Assembly (NCBI GenBank): GCA_038321235.1
Contig: JBBQEU010000007.1
Coordinates: 1 to 51,218 of the forward strand
Length of the DNA: 51,218 nt
Source of the DNA: Sva-07 sp038321235
GTDB lineage: Bacteria > Actinomycetota > Acidimicrobiia > Acidimicrobiales > Ilumatobacteraceae
Direction: 5' to 3'
Shown here: positions 8,083 through 16,249 of the stretch, piece by piece
Layout of the letters: every line of letters starts with the position of its first letter
Numbering within the stretch: the first letter of the stretch is position 1
Made by a program: the position numbers and the translations under genes
The notes under the pieces: model-generated
What the model saw: only the letters and a program-made list of their open reading frames with translations
Database searches by the model: none
Told to the model about the DNA's origin: nothing

Positions 8083-8316
8083 TCAGCCTCCGAAGCCGAT
8101 CCTACGATCGCCGTCGGCCGAGCCGAGCTCGATGTAGGCGATCTTCGCCGAGGGAATGGCGACGTCCTTGCCGCGCTTGTCACTGATCCACAGCACATCG
8201 GTCGCCCCGGCGAGTGCGGCTTCGACCCGCGATTTGAGTTCGTCTCGATCCACGTCTTCAGCGAGCTCGATGTTGATCTCGCGGGGGGCCTGGGTCACTC
8301 CGATGCGTACGTCCAC
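8083..8316 (-). CDS. DUF3107 family protein
   Basis: A 77-residue protein beginning MDVRIGVTQAPREINIEL and ending RRIGFGG, with central LWISDKRGKDVAIPSAKIAYIELG. This matches the small actinobacterial DUF3107 family (Rv3208A, TB9.4, in M. tuberculosis), whose function is unknown. The start is GTG 8316; TAGCGT lies 6 nt before it with no Shine-Dalgarno site, suggesting a leaderless transcript. It heads the ArsA operon and is divergent from the DJ-1 gene. Confidence 0.88.
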   Translation of the reverse strand: MDVRIGVTQAPREINIELAEDVDRDELKSRVEAALAGATDVLWISDKRGKDVAIPSAKIAYIELGSADGDRRIGFGG

Positions 8317-8322
8317 GAGGCC

Positions 8323-8364
8323 ACGCTACCTCCGACGACCCTCACCGGGCGCCGCCACTAACGT
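8323..8364. promoter_or_regulatory. Divergent leaderless-type promoters (DUF3107 operon and DJ-1 gene)
   Basis: On the minus strand TAGCGT (8328-8323) lies 6 nt before the GTG at 8316. On the plus strand TAACGT (8359-8364) lies 7 nt before the ATG at 8372. Neither start has a ribosome binding site. No strong -35 hexamer is visible for either. Confidence 0.6.
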
Positions 8365-8371
8365 CGGAACC

Positions 8372-9013
8372 ATGACCTCGATCGCCATCCCGCTCTTCTC
8401 ACAGTTCACGGCGCTCGACGGGATCGGCCCCTACGAGGTGCTGCAGCGCATCCCTGACTTCGACGTGACCTTCATCGGCCACGAACGGGGCGTCGTGCGC
8501 TCGGACAACGGCATGCTCGGCATCGAAATCGATGCGACGTTCGAGGAGACGCCGAGTCCGGACGTCGTCGTGTTCCCCGGTGGCTTCGGCACACGAGCAC
8601 TGATGACCGACGAGCGCGTGCTCGATTGGGTCCGCACCGCCCACGTCTCGACGATCTACACCACCTCGGTGTGCACCGGGTCGCTCGTGCTGGCAGCAGC
8701 CGGGCTGCTCGAAGGCCTCACCGCCACCACGCACTGGGGTGCGCTCGACGTGCTCAGCGAGCATGGTGCCATACCCACGGGCGAGCGGGTGGTCGAACAC
8801 CTCGACCGACGGGTCGTCACCGCGGCGGGCGTGTCGAGCGGCATCGACATGGCGCTTCGGCTCGTCGAACTGCTCGTGGACCGGACCGCTGCCGAGGCCG
8901 CTCAGTTGATGATCGAGTACGACCCGCAGCCCCCCTTCGACAGCGGCTCGACCGCCAAGGCGAGCTCCGAGGTCGTCGAGCGCGTGATTCAGTACGCGCA
9001 AGCCCGTCACTGA
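8372..9013 (+). CDS. DJ-1/PfpI family protein, isonitrile hydratase-like
   Basis: A 213-residue class I glutamine-amidotransferase-like protein. FPGGFGTRALM supplies the oxyanion loop and TTSVCTGSLVLAAAGLL the nucleophile elbow with Cys101. THWGALDVL follows at the position of the third catalytic element, and AGVSSGIDMALRLVELL is typical of the DJ-1 subgroup containing isonitrile hydratase and the sensor domains of FtrA/GlxA-type regulators. No C-terminal AraC domain is present, so it is a free-standing enzyme or chaperone. The ATG at 8372 has TAACGT 7 nt upstream. It is convergent with the SDR at 9066 across a 35-bp palindrome. The substrate is not determined. Confidence 0.9.
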   Translation: MTSIAIPLFSQFTALDGIGPYEVLQRIPDFDVTFIGHERGVVRSDNGMLGIEIDATFEETPSPDVVVFPGGFGTRALMTDERVLDWVRTAHVSTIYTTSVCTGSLVLAAAGLLEGLTATTHWGALDVLSEHGAIPTGERVVEHLDRRVVTAAGVSSGIDMALRLVELLVDRTAAEAAQLMIEYDPQPPFDSGSTAKASSEVVERVIQYAQARH

Positions 9014-9016
9014 AAT

Positions 9017-9051
9017 CCGTTACTCATGGTGTCTGACACCAGGAGTAACGG
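9017..9051. repeat. 35-bp palindrome, core GGTGTCTGACACC
   Basis: Arms CCGTTACTC and GAGTAACGG flank TGGTGTC-T-GACACCA, centred on 9034, with a single mismatched pair. It occupies the gap between the convergent DJ-1 and SDR genes and could act as a bidirectional terminator. The core belongs to the GGKGYCWGRCMCC set also seen at 19569, 31307, 32284 and 38261. Confidence 0.85.
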
Positions 9052-9065
9052 TTTCGGAGCTGGTG

Positions 9066-9938
9066 TTACTCGGCGAGGGGTGCGAGTGCCGCGACGAGGT
9101 CGTCGACCGACCACTTGCCCTGCTGCTCGACGGTGTCGCCCATCTCCCACGAGCGCACGCGCTTGACGACCCCGCCCTGGGCGAAGAACGTCTCACCGGT
9201 GAACTGACACGCGGTGCTGCTGAGATAGGCGACCAGCGGTGAGACGTTGGCGGGGTCCCATTCGTCGAAGGTGCCCTCCTTGGGCGTCATGATCTCTTCG
9301 AGCCCCGGCGTGGCGAGCGTGAGTCGGGTGCGCGCACCCGGCGCGATGCAGTTGCTCTGGACGTCATAACGGGCGAGTTCCTTCGCAGCAATCTGGCTGA
9401 AGGTGGCGATTCCCGACTTCGCCGCGCCGTAGTTGGCCTGACCCGGGTTGGAGAACAGCCCGGATGTGCTCGACGTGTGCACGAGATTGCGACGCTTGCC
9501 GCGCCCGGCCTTGTGCTCCTCTCGCCAGTACGCCGCTGCCCAACGGGTGGGGGCGAAATGACCCTTCAGGTGTACGGCGACGACCGCATCCCACTCGGCC
9601 TCGGTCATGTTGACGATCACCCGATCGCGCAGAATGCCGGCGTTGTTCACCAGGATGTCGAGGTCGCCGAACTCCGCGATTGCTGCATTCACGAGCCGCT
9701 GGGCGCCTTCCCAATCGGCGACGTCGTCGCCGTTGGCGATCGCCTCACCGCCACGAGCACGAATGTCGGCGGCCACTTCTTCAGCGGGCGTCCTGTCGCT
9801 ACCCGCGCCGTCGTTCGCTCCACCGAGATCGTTGATGACGACCTTCGCACCCTCCTCGGCGAACAGCAGCGCGTGCTCCCGACCGATGCCGCGTCCGGCA
9901 CCGGTGATGATCGCGACTCGTCCATCGAGTGAGGTCAT
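9066..9938 (-). CDS. SDR family oxidoreductase, 3-hydroxyacyl-CoA dehydrogenase-like
   Basis: A classical short-chain dehydrogenase of 290 residues. The Rossmann motif GAGRGIGREHALLFAEEGAK (TGxxxGxG) is at 12-19, NNAG at 98-101, and the catalytic triad is Ser157, Tyr170 and Lys174. The early VVINDLGG and the REEHKAG insertion resemble the (3R)-hydroxyacyl-CoA dehydrogenase domain of multifunctional beta-oxidation enzymes and their actinobacterial homologues. The C-terminus extends beyond a basic SDR (FFAQGGVVKRVRSWEMGDTV). ATG 9938 is preceded by AGGAG at 7 nt spacing. It may act in fatty acid or steroid side-chain degradation; this is inference from family resemblance. Confidence 0.9.
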   Translation of the reverse strand: MTSLDGRVAIITGAGRGIGREHALLFAEEGAKVVINDLGGANDGAGSDRTPAEEVAADIRARGGEAIANGDDVADWEGAQRLVNAAIAEFGDLDILVNNAGILRDRVIVNMTEAEWDAVVAVHLKGHFAPTRWAAAYWREEHKAGRGKRRNLVHTSSTSGLFSNPGQANYGAAKSGIATFSQIAAKELARYDVQSNCIAPGARTRLTLATPGLEEIMTPKEGTFDEWDPANVSPLVAYLSSTACQFTGETFFAQGGVVKRVRSWEMGDTVEQQGKWSVDDLVAALAPLAE

Positions 9939-10071
9939 GGATGCTCCTTGTCGACCCGATGACCGGCGGGCGCCGGAGACGGTCACGGAACCGTAGCGAT
10001 CCGACCTCATTCGAGTCGATTCCCGACTGGCGGCCCGGCGCGCCTGTCGACATCGAGCCCAGCCCCAAACG

Positions 10072-12309
10072 TCAGAGGAAGATCAGGTCGACGCCGGTGC
10101 CCCTGGGGAAGGTCGCCGCGGCCTGGGCCTCTTCGCCGTTGACCGAGATCGACACGAAGACGCCGTCGGTCGTGCCCAGCAGACTGTTCACGGTCAAGCC
10201 CGCCTCGATCAGTGCAGCTTCGGAGGCGGGAAAGGTCAGACCGGTCAGATCGGGGAGCGCGACGAGGTCAGGGCCTTTCGACAGCTGGAACGTCACGGTG
10301 CCACCGCGTTCGACGGGAGTCTCGGGGGGCGGCGTTTGCGACACGACGCGGCCGACCTCGACATCGATGCTGAAGACGTCCTCACCTTGTGCGGTGACCA
10401 ACTGGAGCGCATCGAGCGCTGCGGTGGCTTCTGCGGCAGTGAGGTTGGCGAGGTTCGGAGCCGGGCGCGGTTCGGGTCCGAGTGACGCCGTGATCACGAT
10501 TGCGGTGTCGGGAAGCACCTGGGCACCCGCGGCAAGGGCCGCGTCGTCCTGTACCTGCCAGCGGATCACCGAGCCGGCGGGAACCTCTTCGGAGAATTCG
10601 GCCGACGCTTCGATCGGGATCAACCGGAGTTCGGTGAGGGCTTGTTGCGCGGCGACGAGCGTCATGCCGGTCAGCTCCGGTAGCGAGCGGAGTTCGAAAC
10701 CGTCGCTGACGACGATGACGAAGGTCTCGCCCTCGTCGAGTATCTCCCCGGCGACGGGCACAGTACGAACGACGTGGTCGATCTCGGGCACGACATCGCT
10801 GCGTTCACGCTCGGTCTCGATCACCCAGCCGTTGCCAGCGACCTCGTTGCGAGCGACTGCTTCCTCGACGCCGGCCAGGTCCGGCACCTCGAACGACTCG
10901 GTGCGCAACAGCAGCCATCCGGCGTAGCCGAGCACTGCGATCCCGACGAGCGCGATCGACGCGAACAACAGGTACTTGCCCCACGGCCGCTTGGGCTTCT
11001 CTTCGTCGTAGAGCATGCCCGACGGGGTCGGATCAACGGGCGCTCTGGCAGCAGCGACCGCCGTGGCGGGCATCTCGACCGTGCCCGAGAGGCCGCCGGC
11101 TACCGGATCGGCGCCAGCACCATCGGACGACTCGGTGGCCACCTGGACTGCGCCGGTCGGCGGATCGGCCACGTCGGTCAGCAACAACAGCGGCGCGTCG
11201 GAGTCGATCGTCGTCGGTTCGTCACCAGTGTCCACGTCGCCTGCTCCGAGGTCCTCGGCTGCGACGATCCCGGTGGAGGCACTCGTGTCGGAGCTGGAGG
11301 CGTCGGCGAGATCGTGATCGACAGATGACCCCATCGATGACCCGACGGCCTCGTCCGGATCGACCACCGGCGGTACCGCGTAGACACGGTTGGCGAGCGA
11401 ATTGGCGAACAAGCTCGACGCCATGACCGGAATCGGTTCGGGCCGCGGGAGTGCCTCGGCAGCAGCCACGAGCGCCTTCGCGAGCTCGGATGCGGTCCAC
11501 CGATCCTCCGAGTCGGGACGGCCACCACGTTCGAGGACCGATGCAAGCGATCCCATGTCGGCGGTGACCGGCATCAGCTTGCCGACACGAGCCGCCAGCG
11601 TCGACACGGTGGAGTCGCCAGCGAAGGGCACCTTGCCGGTGATCGACTCGGTCAGGCACAGCGACAGCGCGTACACGTCGGTCTTCGCGTCGACGTCGAG
11701 TCCGAGCGCTTGCTCGGGCGACGCATACCGGGCGACGTGCGTGGCGACGGTCGCAGGTTCGTCCCAGGCCTCGGCACCGAGGAGTTGCGCCATTGCGAAG
11801 TCGACGATGCGCAATCGAGCATCCTCGCCGAACACGAGCTTCGATGGCGTGATCTCGGTGTGGATCACGCCGCGTCCGTGGGCGGCCTCGAGCGCCCGAC
11901 TCGCCTCGAGGCCCGCGACGAGGGCCTGTGACGGGGCGAGCAGTCGACCGCGATCGAACAGATCGCGCAAGCTGCCGCCGCCGAGGTATTCCACGACCCA
12001 GTACATCGTGGGCTCGCCGTCGATCTCGGTCTCGCCCCAATCGAAGACGGACGCGATGTTCGGATGGCTGAGCGACATCGCGACCTCGACCTGTCGACGA
12101 AAGGCCTGGCGGAACGCCGAGGTGACCGCCAGCTCCGGACGTACGATCTTCACGGTCACGGGACGGCTCGCCGCGGTGTCGATCGCCTCGGCGATCACCG
12201 TGTTGGCGCCAGCGCTCACGACGTTCTCGATCCGAAAGCGATCGCCCAGAACTCGCCCGCCGAGCATGCTCGTTCCGGTCGGGGTGGGGTCGGGGGTGTC
12301 GGCATCCAC
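10072..12309 (-). CDS. PASTA-domain receptor with degenerate Ser/Thr kinase domain (predicted pseudokinase)
   Basis: Predicted 745 residues. The kinase fold spans about 20-290 and keeps the ATP-binding lysine (K54, PVTVKIVRPEL) and an APE-like YASPEQA. The catalytic loop reads HTEITPSK at 150-157 instead of HRDxxxxN, so both the base Asp and the Mg-binding Asn are lost, and DFG is DFA (170-172). The glycine loop (SAGANTV) is also poor. A Pro/Asp-rich linker leads to a transmembrane helix at about 446-468, then four PASTA repeats (from FEVPDLAG, LRSLPELTG, PAPNLANL and VALPDLTG) facing outward to sense peptidoglycan. It resembles PknB in layout but probably cannot phosphorylate. I start it at GTG 12309, with TAGCGT 10 nt upstream; ATG 12267 is an alternative. 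Confidence 0.85.
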   Translation of the reverse strand: MDADTPDPTPTGTSMLGGRVLGDRFRIENVVSAGANTVIAEAIDTAASRPVTVKIVRPELAVTSAFRQAFRRQVEVAMSLSHPNIASVFDWGETEIDGEPTMYWVVEYLGGGSLRDLFDRGRLLAPSQALVAGLEASRALEAAHGRGVIHTEITPSKLVFGEDARLRIVDFAMAQLLGAEAWDEPATVATHVARYASPEQALGLDVDAKTDVYALSLCLTESITGKVPFAGDSTVSTLAARVGKLMPVTADMGSLASVLERGGRPDSEDRWTASELAKALVAAAEALPRPEPIPVMASSLFANSLANRVYAVPPVVDPDEAVGSSMGSSVDHDLADASSSDTSASTGIVAAEDLGAGDVDTGDEPTTIDSDAPLLLLTDVADPPTGAVQVATESSDGAGADPVAGGLSGTVEMPATAVAAARAPVDPTPSGMLYDEEKPKRPWGKYLLFASIALVGIAVLGYAGWLLLRTESFEVPDLAGVEEAVARNEVAGNGWVIETERERSDVVPEIDHVVRTVPVAGEILDEGETFVIVVSDGFELRSLPELTGMTLVAAQQALTELRLIPIEASAEFSEEVPAGSVIRWQVQDDAALAAGAQVLPDTAIVITASLGPEPRPAPNLANLTAAEATAALDALQLVTAQGEDVFSIDVEVGRVVSQTPPPETPVERGGTVTFQLSKGPDLVALPDLTGLTFPASEAALIEAGLTVNSLLGTTDGVFVSISVNGEEAQAAATFPRGTGVDLIFL

Positions 12310-12319
12310 AGCAGGCGAA

Positions 12320-12325
12320 ACGCTA
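12320..12325 (-). promoter_or_regulatory. Putative -10 element of the PASTA receptor gene
   Basis: TAGCGT on the minus strand, 10 nt before the GTG at 12309, in a 49-bp divergent gap shared with the membrane protein gene at 12359. The spacing is slightly longer than in most other examples. Confidence 0.4.
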
Positions 12326-12358
12326 TCGCCTGAGCAAGTCGCGTGGAGGGCGGGCATC

Positions 12359-12961
12359 ATGGAGGGCGTGACCGATCGCGTGACCGACCCCGATGCCGCC
12401 GCCGTCGACGACATCGTTCCGGCGACGACCGACGACATCGCCGCGCCCGCCGATTCCGAGACGCCGAAGGAGCGACCGAAACGCCGCTTCGATCGCGGGC
12501 TGCTGATCGCCAGCTTGGTGATCGCGTGTGGCCTCGTCCTCGTGATCTTCGGGCTGACCACCGCCTTGACGGGCAACGACGGCATCGACCGGCCCGAGGA
12601 GATCGAGTCGGTGCAGCCGGTCGAGAACGCCGTGCAGGTACTGCAACAAGAGCGTGTGGTCGTCGACCTCCAGCCCGGCTACGAGGCTCGCCTCGTGATC
12701 GACGGCATCGAGTTGCCGACCACCGTGATCGGACAGTCCGATGTCGACCCGTTCGACCAGGCCCTACCAGGTCAGCAGGTCGACCTGCCCACCACGGCGG
12801 TGTTCGACCCGGGCAACGCCGTGATCTCCTTCCAGCCGGTCGAAGGCGCGGCGATCGAGTCGTTCACCGAGGGCCTCCACGAGGCGCGCGTGATCTTCTG
12901 GCGGATCGAAGACGGCCCCGAGCAGGCGTTGAGCTACCGCTGGGAGTTCAACGTCATCTGA
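12359..12961 (+). CDS. Single-pass membrane protein of unknown function
   Basis: I do not recognise the family. The 200-residue protein has an acidic N-terminal tail (1-35), a basic stop (PKRRFDR, 40-46), one transmembrane helix at about 47-69 (GLLIASLVIACGLVLVIFGL) and an extracytoplasmic domain of about 125 residues rich in beta-prone sequence, ending SYRWEFNVI. The ATG at 12359 has GGAGGG 8 nt upstream. It is divergent from the PASTA receptor, which has the opposite orientation but the same compartment for its sensory part, so a link in envelope biology is possible. It is convergent with ligA 7 bp downstream. Confidence 0.75.
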   Translation: MEGVTDRVTDPDAAAVDDIVPATTDDIAAPADSETPKERPKRRFDRGLLIASLVIACGLVLVIFGLTTALTGNDGIDRPEEIESVQPVENAVQVLQQERVVVDLQPGYEARLVIDGIELPTTVIGQSDVDPFDQALPGQQVDLPTTAVFDPGNAVISFQPVEGAAIESFTEGLHEARVIFWRIEDGPEQALSYRWEFNVI

Positions 12962-12968
12962 TCGTGGT

Positions 12969-15035
12969 TCACGACTGCGGAAGTTCGCCGGTGGCGAGGA
13001 GGTGCTCGAATCCCGCTTCATCGAGGATCGGCACACCGAGCGACTCCGCTTTGGTGAGCTTGCTCGCACCTGCCGACTCCCCGACGACCAGCGCGAACGT
13101 CTTCTTGCTGACACTGCCAGGGCTCTTGCCGCCGCGTGAGGTGATTGCCTCCTCGGCCTGTTCGCGGTTGTAGTTGGCGAGCGTGCCGGTGACCACCACC
13201 GTCTTGGCGTCCAGGGTCTGGGGCGTGGCTGCCCGTGCCGCTGCTGCAGCTTCGGCGGCGGCCGGATCACCGAAGTTCACACCTGCAGCACGAAGTCGAT
13301 CGACGTACGCGCGATTCGTTTCCAACCCGAACCAGCTGACGATCGTGGTGGCGATCACCTCGCCGACACCCTCGACCGCGGCCAACTCCTCGACCGACTT
13401 CGACACGATCGCATCGAGGGTGTGGAACGTATTCGTCAGCGCCAGCGATGCGGCCGGCCCGAGATGGCGGACCCCCAGCGCGGTGAGCAGCTTCGGCAAC
13501 GGCCGCTGCTTCGACTTCTCGATCTCGGCGACCAGGTTCTGCGCGCTCGTCGGACCCACCCGATCGAGGTCGACGAGTTGCTCGACGGTGAGCGAGTAGA
13601 GATCGGCCGGATCGCGCACGAGACCGGTGGCGGTGAGCTTCTCGACCATCTGCTCGCCGAGGCCCTCGATGTCCATGCCGCCGCGTGAAGCGAAGTACGC
13701 GATCTTCTGGTCACGCTGGGCCGGGCAGTCCGGGGCGACGCAGCGAGTGTCGGCTTCACCCTCGGGTCGGACCAACGGGTTGCCGCAGCGCGGGCAGTGC
13801 GTCGGGAACACCCAGGGTTCGCTGCCCTCCGGCCGCAACGACAACACCGGCCCGACCACTTCGGGGATCACGTCGCCAGCCTTGCGGACCACGACCGTGT
13901 CACCCGGGCGAACGTCCTTGACCGCCACTTGATCCTGGTTGTGGAGCGTCGCCATGCCGACGGTGGACCCGCCGACGAAGACCGGTTCGAGCACGGCGAA
14001 TGGTGTGGCCCGTCCGGTGCGCCCGACCGAGACCATGATGTCGCGCAGCAGCGTCGTGCGTTCCTCGGGCGGGAACTTGTAGGCGATCGCCCACCGGGGC
14101 GCCCGAGAGGTGACACCCAACCGCTCGCGCTGGTCGGTGTCGTCGAGTTTGATGACGACGCCATCGATCTCGTAGTCGAGGTCGTGGCGATGCTCTTGCC
14201 AGTGCAGGCAGTGCGCAGCCACGTCGTCGATGGTGGTGAAGGTCCGGACGTGGTCGTCGACGGCGAAGCCGAGGCTTGCTGCGAACTCCAACATCGCCAC
14301 ATGGCTGGTGAACTCAGGCCCGCCCAACACCTCACCGAGCTGATAGCTGAAGAACGACAGGTTGCGGCTGGCCGTGACGGCCGGATCCTTCTGCCGAAGG
14401 CTGCCCGCCGCCGAGTTGCGGGGGTTGACGAACGTCTTCTCCCCCGCTTCAACGGCGCGCTGGTTGAGCTGCTCGAAGCTCGACCGGGTCATGTACACCT
14501 CGCCACGCACCTCGACCACTGCCGGCGCTCCCTCGGGAAGCTCGTAGGGAACGTCACCGATCGTCCCCACGTTGGCGGTCACGTCCTCCCCCACCCGACC
14601 GTCGCCGCGGGTCGCTGCCTGCGCGAATCGACCGCCCTCGTAACGCAAACTGATGGCAAGGCCGTCGAACTTCAATTCGCACACGAACGTCGGGACCTCG
14701 CCATCGAGCCCCTTCATCACCCGTTCGGCCCAGGAGCGGAGTTCGTCCGCGTCCATGGCATTGTCGAGGCTCATCATCGGCACGCTGTGGGCGACCGGTG
14801 CGAAGGCGGTGCTGATCGCCCCGCCGATCAGCCCGGTCGGCGAATCGTCGGCGACGAGATCGGGGTGATCCGCTTCGATCTGGCGCAACTCGCGGACAAG
14901 GGTGTCGTAGTCAGCGTCGCTGATCTCGGGGTCGTCGAGCGTGTGATATCGCTCGTTGTGGTAGGTGATCTGCGAGCGGAGCTCATCGACCCGGAGCGCC
15001 GAGGAGTTCGCCGTCTCGTCACCGTTCGCGGTCAT
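12969..15035 (-). CDS. ligA: NAD-dependent DNA ligase
   Basis: LigA seals nicks during replication and repair using NAD+. All domains are present in 688 residues: domain Ia (ITYHNERYHTLDDPEISDADYD), the adenylation motif ELKFDGLA with nucleophile Lys122, the OB fold, a zinc finger with four Cys (HCPRCGNPL and RCVAPDCPAQ), helix-hairpin-helix repeats, and a C-terminal BRCT domain (TVVVTGTLANYNREQAEEAI onward). The ATG at 15035 is supported by normal domain Ia length. It lies 12 bp downstream of the MetE-like gene on the same strand, the same pairing as Rv3015c-ligA (Rv3014c). Confidence 0.98.
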   Translation of the reverse strand: MTANGDETANSSALRVDELRSQITYHNERYHTLDDPEISDADYDTLVRELRQIEADHPDLVADDSPTGLIGGAISTAFAPVAHSVPMMSLDNAMDADELRSWAERVMKGLDGEVPTFVCELKFDGLAISLRYEGGRFAQAATRGDGRVGEDVTANVGTIGDVPYELPEGAPAVVEVRGEVYMTRSSFEQLNQRAVEAGEKTFVNPRNSAAGSLRQKDPAVTASRNLSFFSYQLGEVLGGPEFTSHVAMLEFAASLGFAVDDHVRTFTTIDDVAAHCLHWQEHRHDLDYEIDGVVIKLDDTDQRERLGVTSRAPRWAIAYKFPPEERTTLLRDIMVSVGRTGRATPFAVLEPVFVGGSTVGMATLHNQDQVAVKDVRPGDTVVVRKAGDVIPEVVGPVLSLRPEGSEPWVFPTHCPRCGNPLVRPEGEADTRCVAPDCPAQRDQKIAYFASRGGMDIEGLGEQMVEKLTATGLVRDPADLYSLTVEQLVDLDRVGPTSAQNLVAEIEKSKQRPLPKLLTALGVRHLGPAASLALTNTFHTLDAIVSKSVEELAAVEGVGEVIATTIVSWFGLETNRAYVDRLRAAGVNFGDPAAAEAAAAARAATPQTLDAKTVVVTGTLANYNREQAEEAITSRGGKSPGSVSKKTFALVVGESAGASKLTKAESLGVPILDEAGFEHLLATGELPQS

Positions 15036-15047
15036 CGACGCCCAGCA

Positions 15048-16094
15048 TCAGGCGCCGAGGGCGAAACGGGTCGCAGACGACTGGTCCTGGACTCGCTTGC
15101 CGACGTCGGCGGTGAGCCGAGCGATACGGCGAGCCACCGACGCCGAGTGCATCGCCAGCCCGCACTGTGGGGTGACGATGCTCTGGCGACGCAGCAGGAC
15201 TGGGTCGCAGCCCCGCCTGACCAGGCTGCACCAGAGATCGCTCAACGAACGCCACTGCCGTTCCGACGTCGACGGTACGGGCCCGTCGGTGGCTGTCACA
15301 CCCCATGCGATGATCCCACCGTCGTCGAGGAAACGTGCGAGGTAACCGACCCAGTCCACGAGTTCGGGCGAGACCGGCAGCGACACGACATTCGGACCGG
15401 AGGCCAGCAGCGTGGCGACGTCGCACGGACCACAACTGTGGACGCCCACGACGGTGGTGGCGGGCAGCGACGCCATCGCGCTCGACATGCGGTCGATCGC
15501 CTCGTCGGGTGGAATCGGGAAGCCCGGCTGCATCAAGTCGGCGAACCATGGCTCGTCGAGTACCACCATCTGACGCGAGTTCGGCACGGCCTCGGTCACC
15601 ACCGCCGAGATGTCGGCCAGACGATGACGAACGGTCGAGAGCGCCAACTCGAATGCGGCCTCGCGATCGAGGCCGGCACGCTGGAGGGCGACACCGAGGG
15701 TGACCGGGCCGACGAATTGCCACTTGACCGCTGCTCCATCGAGGCGCACCTTGGCCGCCAGGTCGAGGAACGAGCGCAGCCCGGCGAACGCCTCGCGTTC
15801 GATGTCGGTCGTGATCGTGGCGTGCGGCTTCACCGCAGTCGGGTCGACGGTGACCGTGCCATCGGCAGCGACACGAACGCCGGTGACCCCGACGAGTGCT
15901 TGGCCGAGCATCGACTCCTCCGACGACCGTCGAGGCATGGTGGGGATCGTCGCAATGTCGAACTCACCGATCGAGAATGCGGCCGCTGCGGCAGGGTCGA
16001 GGTGCGGCAGGCTGCCGATACCCGCAGTGGCGCCGTCGGCGAACGCCGAGCGGGTGACGGTCCGCAGACGGACACCATCCTCGGTTTCGCTCAC
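15048..16094 (-). CDS. Methionine synthase-like protein (MetE C-terminal domain family)
   Basis: A 348-residue protein with the UROD/MetE-like barrel only; the N-terminal folate-binding half of true MetE is absent. Zinc-ligand segments VGVHSCGPCDVATLL (His-x-Cys) and TPQCGLAMHS are visible, and SIGEFDIATIPTMPRR starts the barrel. The mycobacterial counterpart Rv3015c also sits next to ligA. Related short MetE proteins may use a corrinoid protein or another methyl donor to methylate homocysteine, but the actinobacterial group is uncharacterised as far as I know. Start GTG 16094 has GGGAGG upstream at good spacing. It is divergent from the membrane protein at 16250 and probably cotranscribed with ligA. 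Confidence 0.85.
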   Translation of the reverse strand: MSETEDGVRLRTVTRSAFADGATAGIGSLPHLDPAAAAAFSIGEFDIATIPTMPRRSSEESMLGQALVGVTGVRVAADGTVTVDPTAVKPHATITTDIEREAFAGLRSFLDLAAKVRLDGAAVKWQFVGPVTLGVALQRAGLDREAAFELALSTVRHRLADISAVVTEAVPNSRQMVVLDEPWFADLMQPGFPIPPDEAIDRMSSAMASLPATTVVGVHSCGPCDVATLLASGPNVVSLPVSPELVDWVGYLARFLDDGGIIAWGVTATDGPVPSTSERQWRSLSDLWCSLVRRGCDPVLLRRQSIVTPQCGLAMHSASVARRIARLTADVGKRVQDQSSATRFALGA

Positions 16095-16249
16095 GACGCA
16101 CCTCCCATCGGTGATTTCCGCCTACGACTGTGCCAGTCCGACGGGCGTCGAACTGGGATGACTGCATCGTTCCATGCGATGAGTCACACGGCCGAATCGG
16201 TTCCCGGTGACCATCGGCACAACACCCACGAGTCGTTCCGACGCCACAC

